A DNA stretch of 64,000 nt. Source: Lachnospiraceae bacterium. Its GTDB lineage: Bacteria > Bacillota > Clostridia > Lachnospirales > Lachnospiraceae. The translations under genes were made by a program, and so were the position numbers. Below are positions 36,847 through 46,453 of this stretch, one piece after another. The stretch's first letter is position 1. Every line of letters begins with the position of its first letter. The stretch lies in the NCBI GenBank assembly GCA_017460885.1, contig JAFUAB010000027.1, positions 50,731 to 114,730 on the forward strand. The letters are read 5' to 3'. A model generated the notes under the pieces. It saw only the letters and a list, made by a program, of their open reading frames with translations. It did no database searches and was not told the DNA's origin.

Positions 36847-37890
36847 TTAGCCGATGGAGCTCATGATGCCCATCAGAGGGAGGATTACCGAAAGGAGGAT
36901 CATTCCTACTATCAGCGAAAGAATGATGACCAGCGTGGGTTCAAGTACTGCGATGATATCGTGTATACGCTTGTCCACCTCATGATCATATTCGTCCGCG
37001 ATCCTGTTCATGGCTTCCTGGGGATTACCGGATTTGAAACCGATCGAAGCCATACGTGACTGTACACTTGAAAATATCTCTGCTTCCTTGAGGGCTTCGG
37101 AATATTCCTTTCCCTCCAGAAGATATTCTTTACATTTAGCGATCTTGGCACTCATACGGTCATTATCGATCAGACCGGCTACCAGATCAAAGCCCTCGTA
37201 GGTATCCATTCTGCCGTAAACCATGGCAACTCCGCTTGCGAAGCGGCTGCAGGCAACTGCGTCATTGAACTTGCGCGTAGCCGGGATTGCATCCAGTATA
37301 CGTGCAAGAGTTTTTTTGCCGGCGGGTACCTTGCTGAAAAAGATATAGGCGGCGATGATAACAACGAGCAGGATCACGAGAACAACCGAAGAGGAGCTCA
37401 GGCGGTTGCCGAAGTTCATCAGGCTCGTTGAAAAAGCGTTCATCTTGCTGCCCAGCTGTTCGAATACCTGGTTGAAGATAGGCAGTACCTTGGTGATCAG
37501 GACGATGATGACAAGGAGCATCATAAATATCATGATCATGGGGTAGGTTACGGCATTTTTTATTCCCTCCGAAATGGACTCCTGACGACTGTAGTAGTCG
37601 GCCAGTGAACGGCAGATCGCCTTGTCGTCGCCGGCTCTGAGTCCCAGCCTGACCATGCGTATAACATGCTCGGGAAAGGCACCGCTGTTTTCGAGAGCCA
37701 CATCAAACTGACCGTGCTCGTTCAATTCATTGAGGATCTGTTCAAGCATTGCTTTGGCGGAAGCACTTTTGGTATCGTTGAGCATTATATCTATACCCTC
37801 ACGATAGTAGATACCTCCGTCCAGAAGCATGGCCATCTGTCCGAAAAAGGTAGCCAGCTCGGCATTACTGAGTCTCTTTGAGTTTGCCAT
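36847..37890 (-). CDS. GspF/PilC-type inner membrane platform protein
   Basis: 347-residue platform protein of type II secretion or type IV pilus machinery. It has two T2SSF domains, each with the family pattern: residues about 10-130 (FFGQMAMLLDGGIYYREGIDIM) and about 210-340 (CSRFASGVAMVYGRMDTYEGFDLV). Membrane helices lie near 115-140, 168-190 and 318-342. It recruits the assembly ATPase in known systems. No GspE/PilB ATPase, PilD peptidase or major pilin gene is nearby, so this operon depends on genes elsewhere or is reduced. AAGGAA precedes the start. Confidence 0.9.
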   Translation of the reverse strand: MANSKRLSNAELATFFGQMAMLLDGGIYYREGIDIMLNDTKSASAKAMLEQILNELNEHGQFDVALENSGAFPEHVIRMVRLGLRAGDDKAICRSLADYYSRQESISEGIKNAVTYPMIMIFMMLLVIIVLITKVLPIFNQVFEQLGSKMNAFSTSLMNFGNRLSSSSVVLVILLVVIIAAYIFFSKVPAGKKTLARILDAIPATRKFNDAVACSRFASGVAMVYGRMDTYEGFDLVAGLIDNDRMSAKIAKCKEYLLEGKEYSEALKEAEIFSSVQSRMASIGFKSGNPQEAMNRIADEYDHEVDKRIHDIIAVLEPTLVIILSLIVGMILLSVILPLMGIMSSIG

Positions 37891-37913
37891 TGGTAGATTT
37901 CCTTTCGTTTATA

Positions 37914-39110
37914 TTAATAAATATATTTGGTCTCATAGTTGGAACCGTCGCCGATAAATTCACGCAGCTCGTCCGCACTGGCACTTGCGGCGAAGGTGGG
38001 ATCCATCAGCTCCCAGGAGGTTCCGTTAAACTCTACGATGCCGTTTACCCAGCCTACATCGGTCAGGTATACGGAGATCCATGCGTGATATGCGGTGCTG
38101 GCGTATCCAACTTCCAGATGTGTGGGGATCCCCTGACTACGCAGCATGGAGCTCATCAGACACGCATAATCCAGACAGATTCCCGTACAGCTGTTCAGTG
38201 TTCTGTCCGGATCGGGAAGATAACCGCTTTCCACACTGTTGGCCAATGCAGAGTCATAGGTAACGTTTTCGATCAGATAGTTATATACGCTTGAAACAAC
38301 GTCAAGGTCGGTGTTTGCACTGTAGGCGAGTTCTTCAGCCACGGCAACGCACTGACTGCCGGCATTAAAGTTGACATATTGGTTGGGATACAGATAAGGT
38401 CCGAATTCATTGGCAATATTCACCGATATATCCGTTCTGAAACAGGTGGAATACTCCGATCCGGAGATGTTTTCGTAAGCCCCTATCGAATATGTACCGC
38501 TGTCCACGGTCAGAGGAAAGACCTCATAACCGCCGGCCGTAATATTATAAGTATAGGTGGTGGTGTTGGGACAGGTTATCTGAAGCTTTACCTTCGGACT
38601 GGATCCCGAGTACATCACGGATATGTATCCCTGATCGGAATGCGAAGCATCAATGGTAACAAGCTCGTTGCCGTAGACCTCGGTACCGGGTTGTTCCGGA
38701 ACAAGTATCACGGGAGTGTTATCCCTCGATCCCGGCCCGTCGTTCGCCGTTTCTTCGGGTACTTCTTCAGCGGTATCACCGACGGTTTCCTCTGCGGCGG
38801 TGTCCGATACGGTATCTGAGGTTTCTTCCTCACCCGCGGCAGGAGCGGCTTCAGGGGATCCGGAGGAGTCGGAATTGTCGGAATTACTGCCGGCCTTCTT
38901 TTTGAGCTTCTTCTTTTTGCCGGACGATCCTGCTTTTTCCGAGTCGGAAGAATCGCCCGAGACCACCTTGCCCGATGCGTCGATCACACCGCCGCCCTCG
39001 GATATGGAAGAGGCTTTCAGATCCGGAGATGATCCGCATCCGCCCAAAAGAAGGGATATCGACATCCCTATGGCTAATATACAGTTTAATCTTTTATCTG
39101 ATCTGAACAT
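37914..39110 (-). CDS. Transglutaminase-like lipoprotein
   Basis: 398-residue lipoprotein: a signal peptide with lipobox LLLGGC, then a Ser/Asp/Glu-rich linker (to about 150), a beta-rich middle and a C-terminal transglutaminase-like domain. The catalytic triad is visible: Cys312 (GICLDYACL), His342 (YHAWISV) and Asp370 (LMDPTF). Such enzymes are proteases or peptide-crosslinking enzymes at the cell surface. In this operon it might process or crosslink pilin-like proteins, which is inference. I chose the ATG at 39110 (MFRSDKR) because the longer frame to 39194 overlaps the previous gene. No strong ribosome binding site is seen. Confidence 0.85.
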   Translation of the reverse strand: MFRSDKRLNCILAIGMSISLLLGGCGSSPDLKASSISEGGGVIDASGKVVSGDSSDSEKAGSSGKKKKLKKKAGSNSDNSDSSGSPEAAPAAGEEETSDTVSDTAAEETVGDTAEEVPEETANDGPGSRDNTPVILVPEQPGTEVYGNELVTIDASHSDQGYISVMYSGSSPKVKLQITCPNTTTYTYNITAGGYEVFPLTVDSGTYSIGAYENISGSEYSTCFRTDISVNIANEFGPYLYPNQYVNFNAGSQCVAVAEELAYSANTDLDVVSSVYNYLIENVTYDSALANSVESGYLPDPDRTLNSCTGICLDYACLMSSMLRSQGIPTHLEVGYASTAYHAWISVYLTDVGWVNGIVEFNGTSWELMDPTFAASASADELREFIGDGSNYETKYIY

Positions 39111-39127
39111 AAGAAAAGCCGTACGGT

Positions 39128-39613
39128 TTATTGGGGCGGAGTAAGCAGCATATGAACCTCTTCGCCGTTTAAGTCGCTCACATAGATATTCCACTCGGTC
39201 TTATCATATATAAATGAAACAAGACCTGTTCCGGAATTGTATTCCGCCGGATAAACCTTTGCCCCGGATTGAGATACGGCGTATACGGAAGTATAGTCTA
39301 TAAAGGATCCGTCAAGATCTATGTAAAGCATATCACCCTGAACATAGTATTCGTTCACTCCTATGTCAGGTTCTGCGGCCACACCCTTCTGGCCGGAGGT
39401 AAAAACAAAGATGAGCGGGGTCAGGAGTGTGAATACCAGCGCCGCGATCACAAGATTGGCGTATTTGGAATACCCCTTTGCCGCATCGATCCTGGTGGTA
39501 AGCATTTCATCTATCGGAGTGCTTGAAACCTTCTCACATTCATCCAGGACACTGGCGAGAGTAGCGGAAGCCGCTTCTTTGTTCATTGTATATTTTTTCT
39601 TTTTGAATGACAT
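39128..39613 (-). CDS. Single-span membrane protein, possible anti-sigma factor
   Basis: 161-residue protein with a cytoplasmic N-terminus of about 50 residues, one membrane helix (about 54-73, LVIAALVFTLLTPLIFVF) and an extracellular domain of about 85 residues (VNEYYVQGDMLYIDLDGSFIDYTSVYAV). No classic zinc anti-sigma motif (HxxxCxxC) is present. Because it directly follows the sigma factor gene (17 bp apart), it is a candidate anti-sigma factor. The sequence itself does not prove that, and its family is not one I recognise. Confidence 0.6.
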   Translation of the reverse strand: MSFKKKKYTMNKEAASATLASVLDECEKVSSTPIDEMLTTRIDAAKGYSKYANLVIAALVFTLLTPLIFVFTSGQKGVAAEPDIGVNEYYVQGDMLYIDLDGSFIDYTSVYAVSQSGAKVYPAEYNSGTGLVSFIYDKTEWNIYVSDLNGEEVHMLLTPPQ

Positions 39614-39629
39614 AATGATCTCCCGCAGG

Positions 39630-40199
39630 CTACTGCCTGCTCCTGAAGTAATTCTCTATATGCTCTTTGCCGCTGATCAGATATCTTTTGACCGAGCTTT
39701 TGCTGTATCCGAGCATTGAAACTATTTCGTCTATTTTCATATCATTATAGTAGCGCAGTATTATACATTGCTTCTCATGGGCAGGCAGCGTGTCGATCGC
39801 TTCGTACAGCATGGATACCTCCTCCGCATGTTCCGTACGTGCGGAAGGGTTAATATCCTCCTTGTCATCATGGATGATCTCAAGAAGCTCGGGATCGATT
39901 ATAGCTCCGTAATCCTTGGAATTCTTGCGGCTGATGTCATGGCACACGTGAAAGGATATCTGGTTGAGCCATGCCACGAACAGAGTGGGATCGTTCAGCT
40001 TGGATATATTTTTGTACGCTAAAACAAAGACCTCCTGAACCGCATCCTGCGCCAGATAGTCATCTCTCAGATAGTGACGGGCATAGTTGTAAACCTTGTT
40101 GTATGTCAGGCCGTAAATCTGAGTGAAAGCATCCATATCACCATGCTGCAGTCTGACAACAAGTCCCGATATGTACTTGTGGTCAAGCTCTTTACTCAT
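39630..40199 (-). CDS. RNA polymerase sigma factor, ECF type
   Basis: 189-residue sigma-70-family factor with region 2 (YNYARHYLRDDYLAQDAVQEVFVLAYKNI..., FVAWLNQISFHVC) and region 4 (LPAHEKQCIILRYYNDMKIDEIVSMLGYSKSSVKRYL). Regions 1 and 3 are missing, as in ECF factors. Its start codon overlaps the end of the GGDEF gene by 4 bp (ATGA-type coupling). It very likely controls this operon. The target promoter cannot be identified from one site. Confidence 0.9.
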   Translation of the reverse strand: MSKELDHKYISGLVVRLQHGDMDAFTQIYGLTYNKVYNYARHYLRDDYLAQDAVQEVFVLAYKNISKLNDPTLFVAWLNQISFHVCHDISRKNSKDYGAIIDPELLEIIHDDKEDINPSARTEHAEEVSMLYEAIDTLPAHEKQCIILRYYNDMKIDEIVSMLGYSKSSVKRYLISGKEHIENYFRSRQ

Positions 40200-40924
40200 G
40201 TCAGCGGATCTTCCTCCAGCTTACGGTAGGTTACCATCAGCAGATCGGCGAGACGCGAAACGTGTTCGTTGTCATTGAGAGCGTAAGCATACTCGATCTC
40301 GATAGGAGTTTCCACATGAGACATGTTGTACAGATTGATCGCAACATACATGTCGGAAATGAACTGGACTATCAGATCATCGTCACATTCTTCGAAGATA
40401 CCCAGAAATTCGTTACCGCCGTTACGTCCTACAAATCCGTAAGCTGTACCGACATCCTTAAGAATGATACAGAAGTCCTGGATGAGCGAGTCACCGACTT
40501 CGTGACTGAATCTGTCATTGATGGCTACCAGATTGGTGAGCTTGAGTACCGTAACACCGATCCTGTTCATAGTGGATTCGGAATTGTGCATGCTGATCAT
40601 CAGATCGACGCTCAGACGGTTAGGCAATCCGGTAAGCGAATCCACATAAGCTGTATGTGAAAGTTCGGAATTCTCGGATGCCGCATTCTTGAGCATGTTG
40701 AAGTCGATCAGCATACATACAAAAGAAATGATCAGCGCTATCCACATCATCAGACACAGCGAAAACAGAAGCTTGTTTGTAAAAACAGCTGTTCTGAGCG
40801 CCTTGTTGAAAATAAGGATAAGAAGATAGACGATCTCGACAATAAATACAAGAGTGAGCTCAAGTGCCTTGATAGCCCTGTAAGCAGATAAGCTGTCCTT
40901 GGGCTGGTTGTTACTCTGATTCAT
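40196..40924 (-). CDS. Membrane protein with degenerate GGDEF domain
   Basis: 242-residue protein: two membrane helices (about residues 20-40 and 52-75) followed by a diguanylate cyclase-like domain. The motif DSLTGLPNR at 95-103 is present. The active-site loop, however, reads GGNEF (169-173) instead of GGDEF, and the first metal-binding Asp of the LDxD segment is replaced (LKLTNLVAIND). It is therefore probably inactive and may bind GTP or c-di-GMP as a sensor. It heads the pilus-like operon, with AAAGGT before the ATG, and overlaps the sigma factor gene by 4 bp. This links the operon to nucleotide signalling. Confidence 0.82.
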   Translation of the reverse strand: MNQSNNQPKDSLSAYRAIKALELTLVFIVEIVYLLILIFNKALRTAVFTNKLLFSLCLMMWIALIISFVCMLIDFNMLKNAASENSELSHTAYVDSLTGLPNRLSVDLMISMHNSESTMNRIGVTVLKLTNLVAINDRFSHEVGDSLIQDFCIILKDVGTAYGFVGRNGGNEFLGIFEECDDDLIVQFISDMYVAINLYNMSHVETPIEIEYAYALNDNEHVSRLADLLMVTYRKLEEDPLT

Positions 40925-41163
40925 GATTAAGATACCTTTCTTTTGTGTAATGGTATTTGATGAAATATAATTATATAAGAAAAAACGGTAAAAGGAAAGA
41001 TAATATTAAATTTCTCGAAAAAAATAAAAATAAATTGACCCTTTTTGATTTTACGTAACGTCTTATTTAGTGACATGGATCGAGGAGGTTTTCGTATACT
41101 ATCCTGTGATCCGTGAGGATTGGATGATTGATTTGTGAGATTAAATCAATGGAGGTAGTAGAG

Positions 41164-41499
41164 ATGATATCTGAAGGTTACAGCTTAATCATTATCGAGG
41201 ATGAGCAGACAGCTTTGGCGGGAAGTATCCCTGCGGTTCTCGGATCCAAGAGCACGATGTTTCTTGTGACCAGCCTTATGATATTACTGGTAGCTGCTAT
41301 TATCATAGGAGCAGCAAGAGCGATCAGCATTCAGAGAGCCCAGTCAAGACTCGAGGAACTGTGTGAACTCGGCGGTATCGAACCCGGTGAGTACAACTCC
41401 AGGAGTATCAGGAGCATCCGCAACCAGATTCTTGTACTTGAGAATGATATTGCTGAGAACAGCCTTGGAGGAGTTATTCCTTCGTTCCATGCCGGCTGA
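41164..41499 (+). CDS. Small single-span membrane protein of unknown function
   Basis: 111-residue protein: MISEGYSLIIIEDEQTALAG, then a membrane helix (about residues 32-56, MFLVTSLMILLVAAIIIGAA) and a short coiled coil (SLEELCELGGIEP, RNQILVLENDIAE). The IEDExTxLAG segment before a membrane helix resembles the stretch near the C-terminus of some clostridial surface proteins. GGAGG lies 7 nt before the ATG at 41164; an earlier frame start at 41128 has no site. It is divergent from the pilus-like operon and may belong to it, but that is unproven. Confidence 0.6.
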   Translation: MISEGYSLIIIEDEQTALAGSIPAVLGSKSTMFLVTSLMILLVAAIIIGAARAISIQRAQSRLEELCELGGIEPGEYNSRSIRSIRNQILVLENDIAENSLGGVIPSFHAG

Positions 41500-41558
41500 T
41501 GGCTTCCGGGAGTGATCCGGAGACATCCGGGATCGACTGATCGAAAAACATATTTTTG

Positions 41559-41587
41559 TTGACAACTAAACCACACGTACGTATAAT
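41559..41587 (+). promoter_or_regulatory. Consensus promoter of the str operon
   Basis: TTGACA and TATAAT, both perfect, with exactly 17 bp between them. The -10 lies in the loop of the hairpin at 41571-41611. Expected start is about 41594. It drives rpsL, rpsG and fusA. Confidence 0.9.
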
Positions 41588-41611
41588 AGTTTGGCGTGCG
41601 TGTGGTTTTTT
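41571..41611 (+). terminator. Terminator-like hairpin enclosing the str promoter -10 box
   Basis: CCACACGTACG (41571-41581) pairs with CGTGCGTGTGG (41595-41605) with one G-T pair, followed by TTTTTT. The 13-nt loop holds TATAAT. Readthrough RNA from upstream could fold and stop here. RNA started at the nested promoter lacks the left arm and cannot. Confidence 0.75.
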
Positions 41612-41654
41612 ATTTGCCATCAACGTAAATATAATTTCAGAAAGGAGAAAAAGA

Positions 41655-42074
41655 ATGCCTACATTTAACCAGTTAGTCAGAAAGGGACGTCAGACATCCG
41701 TAAAGAAGTCTACAGCCCCCGCACTTCAGAAGAGCTACAATTCACTGCACAAGACAGCGATAGATACTCCTTCACCCCAGAAGCGCGGCGTGTGCACTGC
41801 TGTTAAGACAGCAACCCCTAAGAAGCCTAACTCCGCGCTCCGTAAGATCGCCAGAGTACGTCTGTCGAACGGCATCGAGGTTACAAGCTACATTCCCGGT
41901 GAAGGTCATAACCTTCAGGAGCATAGCGTTGTACTGATCAGAGGCGGAAGAGTTAAGGATCTGCCCGGTACCAGGTATCATATCATCAGAGGTACACTGG
42001 ATACGGCAGGCGTAGCCAATCGTAAGCAGGCCCGCAGTAAATACGGCGCCAAGAGACCCAAGGCTGCGAAGTGA
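41655..42074 (+). CDS. rpsL: 30S ribosomal protein S12
   Basis: 139-residue S12 of the decoding centre. [53 protein letters not shown] and a basic C-terminus are all normal. The lysines of PKKPNS and GRVKDLPG, where streptomycin resistance usually arises, are wild type. AAAGGAG precedes the ATG at 41655; an earlier in-frame codon at 41556 lies upstream of the promoter start and is not used. Confidence 0.98.
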   Translation: MPTFNQLVRKGRQTSVKKSTAPALQKSYNSLHKTAIDTPSPQKRGVCTAVKTATPKKPNSALRKIARVRLSNGIEVTSYIPGEGHNLQEHSVVLIRGGRVKDLPGTRYHIIRGTLDTAGVANRKQARSKYGAKRPKAAK

Positions 42075-42108
42075 TTACAGTAAGGTATTTTGTGTAGGCA
42101 TTTTTTGA

Positions 42109-42645
<537 letters not shown>

Positions 42646-42660
42646 TAGGAGGGAAAGATC

Positions 42661-44778
42661 TTGGCTGGAAGAGAATATCCGCTTGAGCGGACCAGAAATA
42701 TCGGTATTATGGCGCACATAGATGCCGGTAAGACCACTCTTACCGAGCGTATTCTCTATTATACCGGTATTAACTACAAGATCGGTGATACTCACGAAGG
42801 TACTGCTACCATGGACTGGATGGAACAGGAGCAGGAGAGAGGAATCACGATCACATCAGCTGCGACTACCTGCCATTGGACCCTCGAAGAGTTCACCAAG
42901 CCTAAGGCCGGCGCTCTTGAGCATCGTATCAATATCATTGATACTCCCGGACACGTAGACTTTACCGTAGAGGTTGAGCGTTCACTTCGTGTTCTGGACG
43001 GCGCTGTAGGCGTGTTCTGTGCGAAGGGAGGTGTAGAACCTCAGTCAGAGAACGTATGGCGTCAGGCTGATACTTACAATGTACCCCGTATGGCATTCAT
43101 CAATAAGATGGATATACTGGGTGCCAATTTCTACGGAGCTGTAGACCAGATCAGGGATCGTCTCGGCAAGAATGCCATTATCCTTCAGTTACCTATCGGT
43201 AAGGAGGATGATTTCAAGGGTATCATCGACCTCTTCGAAATGAAGGCTTACATCTATAATGATGATAAGGGTGATGATATTACCGTAACAGACGTACCTG
43301 ACGATATGAAGGATGATGCGGAACTCTATCGTACGGAGCTCATTGAAAAGATATGTGAGCTGGATGACGATCTGATGATGCAGTATCTTGAGGGTGAGGA
43401 GCCCAGCGTTGAAGCCATGAAGGCTGTACTGCGCAAGGGTACATGCGAATGTACTGCAGTTCCTGTATGCTGCGGATCAGCATACCGCAACAAGGGTGTT
43501 CAGAAGCTTCTGGATGCCGTAGTTGAATACATGCCCGCACCTACCGATATCCCCGCTATCAAGGGAACAGACCTTGAGGGTAATGAAGTAGAACGCCATT
43601 CATCCGATGAAGAGCCTTTCAGTGCTCTTGCATTCAAGATCATGGCGGATCCTTTCGTAGGTAAGCTGGCATTCTTCAGAGTTTATTCGGGTACCATGAA
43701 CTCCGGTTCATATGTACTTAACGCTACCAAGGACAAAAAAGAGCGAGTTGGCCGTATCCTTCAGATGCATGCCAACAAGAGAGCGGAGCTCGACAAGGTT
43801 TATTCGGGTGATATCGCAGCCGCTGTAGGATTTAAGTTTACGTCCACCGGTGACACGATCTGTGATGAGCAGCATCCCGTTATCCTGGAATCAATGGAAT
43901 TCCCGGAGCCGGTTATCGAGCTGGCTATCGAGCCCAAGACCAAAGCAGGTCAGGGAAAGATGGGCGAGGCACTCGCTAAACTTGCAGAAGAGGATCCCAC
44001 ATTCCGTGCACATACGGACGAGGAGACGGGCCAGACCATTATCGCGGGTATGGGCGAGCTCCATCTGGAGATCATCGTAGACAGACTTCTGCGTGAGTTC
44101 AAGGTAGAAGCAAATGTAGGTGCACCTCAGGTTGCGTACAAGGAGACCTTCACCAAGCCTGTGGATCAGGAATACAAATATGCCAAGCAGTCCGGCGGCC
44201 GCGGTCAGTATGGACACTGCAAGGTTAAGTTTGAGCCTATGGATCCTAATGGTGAGGAAACATTCAAGTTCGAGTCTACTGTAGTCGGCGGTGCTATTCC
44301 GAAGGAATACATCCCCGCTGTCGGCGAAGGTATCGAAGAGGCTGCAAAGGCCGGTATATTGGGCGGCTATCCCGTGTTAGGAGTATCAGCCAACGTATAC
44401 GACGGTTCTTATCATGAAGTCGACTCTTCGGAAATGGCATTCCATATCGCCGGTTCCATGGCCTTTAAGGAGGCTATGAAGAAGGCTGATCCTGTTCTCC
44501 TTGAGCCCATCATGAGAGTCGAGGTTACCATGCCGGAGGAATATATGGGAGATGTCATCGGTGACATCAACTCACGCCGCGGTATCGTAGAGGGCTTCGA
44601 TGATATAGGCGGAGGCAAGATGGTTCGCGCCAAGGTACCGCTTGCGGAAATGTTCGGTTATTCTACCGACCTCCGTTCTGCAACACAGGGTCGAGGAAAC
44701 TACTCGATGTTCTTTGAGGAGTACAAGCCCACACCCAAGAATGTTCAGGAAAAGGTACTTTCCGCAAAGGGGAAATAA
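42661..44778 (+). CDS. fusA: Elongation factor G
   Basis: 705-residue translocation GTPase. G1 [15 protein letters not shown], switch [13 protein letters not shown]3 DTPGHVDF and NKMD are intact. Domains II to V follow in normal order and end VLSAKGK. The start is a TTG at 42661, with GGAGGG 9-10 nt upstream, overlapping the end of rpsG. The size and sequence fit a regular EF-G rather than a tetracycline-resistance paralogue, since the gene is part of the str operon and carries no extra domain. Confidence 0.98.
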   Translation: MAGREYPLERTRNIGIMAHIDAGKTTLTERILYYTGINYKIGDTHEGTATMDWMEQEQERGITITSAATTCHWTLEEFTKPKAGALEHRINIIDTPGHVDFTVEVERSLRVLDGAVGVFCAKGGVEPQSENVWRQADTYNVPRMAFINKMDILGANFYGAVDQIRDRLGKNAIILQLPIGKEDDFKGIIDLFEMKAYIYNDDKGDDITVTDVPDDMKDDAELYRTELIEKICELDDDLMMQYLEGEEPSVEAMKAVLRKGTCECTAVPVCCGSAYRNKGVQKLLDAVVEYMPAPTDIPAIKGTDLEGNEVERHSSDEEPFSALAFKIMADPFVGKLAFFRVYSGTMNSGSYVLNATKDKKERVGRILQMHANKRAELDKVYSGDIAAAVGFKFTSTGDTICDEQHPVILESMEFPEPVIELAIEPKTKAGQGKMGEALAKLAEEDPTFRAHTDEETGQTIIAGMGELHLEIIVDRLLREFKVEANVGAPQVAYKETFTKPVDQEYKYAKQSGGRGQYGHCKVKFEPMDPNGEETFKFESTVVGGAIPKEYIPAVGEGIEEAAKAGILGGYPVLGVSANVYDGSYHEVDSSEMAFHIAGSMAFKEAMKKADPVLLEPIMRVEVTMPEEYMGDVIGDINSRRGIVEGFDDIGGGKMVRAKVPLAEMFGYSTDLRSATQGRGNYSMFFEEYKPTPKNVQEKVLSAKGK

Positions 44779-44849
44779 GAGTTTGATTACCTGAAAGTGA
44801 TCAGATGAACATATGCTTGCCGTGAACGGCAGCAGGACTTAATTAATGC

Positions 44850-44878
44850 TTGAAAAAGAAACTGGTATCATATAAAAT
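44850..44878 (+). promoter_or_regulatory. Separate promoter for tuf
   Basis: TTGAAA and TAAAAT are 17 bp apart, about 65 bp before tuf. This gives tuf its own transcript in addition to readthrough from fusA. Confidence 0.7.
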
Positions 44879-44943
44879 GTATCGTATGAATGTCGATAGG
44901 GACATTTTGCGATTAAACGTAATGTTTAGGAGGAAATTTTAAA

Positions 44944-46131
44944 ATGGCTAAAGCTAAATTCGACAGATCGAAAACACACTGTAACATTGGTACCATCGGC
45001 CACGTTGACCATGGTAAGACAACTCTGACAGCTGCTATTACCAAGGTTCTGGCTGAGAGAGTAGCCGGAAATACAGCTACTGATTTTGAGAATATCGATA
45101 AGGCTCCCGAAGAGAGAGAGCGTGGTATTACCATCAATACCGCACACGTTGAGTATGAGACTGAGAAGAGACACTATGCACACGTTGACTGCCCCGGGCA
45201 TGCTGACTATGTAAAGAACATGATCACCGGTGCTGCTCAGATGGATGGTGCTATCCTCGTTGTTGCCGCTACCGACGGTGTTATGGCTCAGACCAAGGAG
45301 CATATCCTTCTGTCCCGTCAGGTTGGCGTTCCTTACATCGTAGTATTCCTTAACAAGTGCGATATGGTAGACGATCCCGAGCTTATCGAGCTGGTTGAGA
45401 TGGAAGTTACCGAGCAGCTTGAAGAGTATGGCTTCGAAGGATGCCCTATCATCAAGGGTTCCGCTCTTAAGGCTCTTGAGGATCCCTCAAGTGAGTGGGG
45501 CGACAAGATCATGGAGCTTATGGAGACAGTTGACTCCTATATTCCCGATCCTCAGCGTGAGACCGACAAGCCTTTCCTTATGCCTGTCGAGGACGTATTC
45601 ACCATCACAGGTCGTGGTACAGTTGCTACAGGCCGTGTAGAGCGTGGTGTTCTGCATATGTCTGATGAAGTTGAGATCATCGGTATCAAGGAAGAGACTC
45701 AGAAGTCCGTTGTAACCGGTATCGAGATGTTCCGTAAGCTGCTTGATGAGGCACAGGCCGGTGATAACATCGGTGTACTGCTTCGTGGTATCAACAGAAC
45801 CGACATCGAAAGAGGTCAGGTTGTTGCTAAGCCCGGTTCGGTTACCTGCCACAAGAAGTTTACCGCTCAGGTATACGTTCTGACCAAGGATGAGGGTGGT
45901 CGTCATACTCCTTTCTTCAACAACTATCGTCCTCAGTTCTATTTCAGAACAACAGACGTTACCGGAGTTATCGAGCTTCCTGCAGGTACAGAGATGTGCA
46001 TGCCCGGCGATAACGTAGAGATGACCATCGAGCTGATCCATCCCATCGCTTGCGAGCAGGGTCTTACGTTCGCTATCAGAGAAGGTGGACGTACCGTTGG
46101 TTCAGGCCGTGTTGCTTCGATCATCGAATAA
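44944..46131 (+). CDS. tuf: Elongation factor Tu
   Basis: 395-residue EF-Tu, which carries aminoacyl-tRNA to the ribosome. [48 protein letters not shown] and NKCD are all present, and domains 2 and 3 are complete to the end (GRVASIIE). AGGAGG precedes the ATG. Two hairpins follow the stop: an inverted repeat at 46134-46171 and a strong terminator at 46212. It is the only tuf copy in the window. Confidence 0.98.
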   Translation: MAKAKFDRSKTHCNIGTIGHVDHGKTTLTAAITKVLAERVAGNTATDFENIDKAPEERERGITINTAHVEYETEKRHYAHVDCPGHADYVKNMITGAAQMDGAILVVAATDGVMAQTKEHILLSRQVGVPYIVVFLNKCDMVDDPELIELVEMEVTEQLEEYGFEGCPIIKGSALKALEDPSSEWGDKIMELMETVDSYIPDPQRETDKPFLMPVEDVFTITGRGTVATGRVERGVLHMSDEVEIIGIKEETQKSVVTGIEMFRKLLDEAQAGDNIGVLLRGINRTDIERGQVVAKPGSVTCHKKFTAQVYVLTKDEGGRHTPFFNNYRPQFYFRTTDVTGVIELPAGTEMCMPGDNVEMTIELIHPIACEQGLTFAIREGGRTVGSGRVASIIE

Positions 46132-46133
46132 TT

Positions 46134-46171
46134 AAGCCTTGAAATGCATCCATGCATTTCAGAACAGGCTT
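46134..46171 (+). repeat. Strong inverted repeat after tuf
   Basis: GAAATGCAT (46141) pairs perfectly with ATGCATTTC (46152-46160) around CC, and AAGCCT (46134) with AGGCTT (46166). There is no T-run. It may protect the 3' end of the tuf mRNA. The 321-bp gap 46132-46452 also holds the terminator, two repeat copies, a promoter and the AGTATATA array described separately. Confidence 0.7.
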
Positions 46172-46211
46172 TGGTCTCGTCCATGAGATCAGACTCATAT
46201 ACAGTAAAATC

Positions 46212-46245
46212 AAGGCTCCCGGAGATTTCTCCGGGAGCCTTTTTT
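46212..46245 (+). terminator. Terminator of the str operon
   Basis: GGCTCCCGGAG (46214) and CTCCGGGAGCC (46229-46239) form a perfect 11-bp stem around ATTT, followed by TTTTTT. Confidence 0.93.
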
Positions 46246-46251
46246 GCCCTG

Positions 46252-46287
46252 AAATGACCCTCGGGGACGGAGTCACGGTGTCATTTT
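46252..46287. repeat. REP-like repeat, copy left of the adhesin gene
   Basis: AAATGACCC, CGGGGACGGAGTCA and GGTGTCATTTT. It matches the copy at 57020-57055 in the same orientation over 36 bp with two internal differences. Inverted relatives lie at 13611 and 58334. Confidence 0.88.
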
Positions 46288-46303
46288 CTTAATTAGAATA
46301 ATT

Positions 46304-46333
46304 AGGAAAAAGCTGAGTTAATCAGCATTTCCT
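46304..46333. repeat. Dispersed palindrome, copy 4
   Basis: AGGAAAAAGCTGA and TCAGCATTTCCT flank GTTAA. It is the same family as 11101 and 35004. Confidence 0.75.
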
Positions 46334-46368
46334 TAGGAGCTGTAACAGATTCTTGCCAAAACTGTTCA

Positions 46369-46396
46369 TTGACAAAAGTATATAGAAGTATATACT
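46369..46396 (+). promoter_or_regulatory. Promoter inside the AGTATATA array
   Basis: TTGACA and TATACT are separated by 16 bp. The spacer and the -10 box are covered by two of the six AGTATATA sites, so a protein bound there would block the promoter. It drives the ATPase remnant and perhaps the adhesin gene further down. Confidence 0.65.
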
Positions 46397-46453
46397 AAAA
46401 GACTAAAGTATATAAAAGTATATAATTTTCATAAAAGTATATAGGAGTATATA
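46377..46453 (+). repeat. Six AGTATATA repeats in three phased pairs
   Basis: AGTATATA starts at 46377, 46387, 46407, 46417, 46436 and 46446. Within a pair the step is 10 bp; between pairs it is 29-30 bp. The last copy overlaps the start codon of the ATPase remnant. The helical phasing suggests a cooperative DNA-binding protein. Confidence 0.85.

Noticed and set aside
46377-46453. CRISPR array
   Set aside because: The repeat is only 8 bp and the steps are 10 and 30 bp. There are no unique spacers of CRISPR length and no cas genes.
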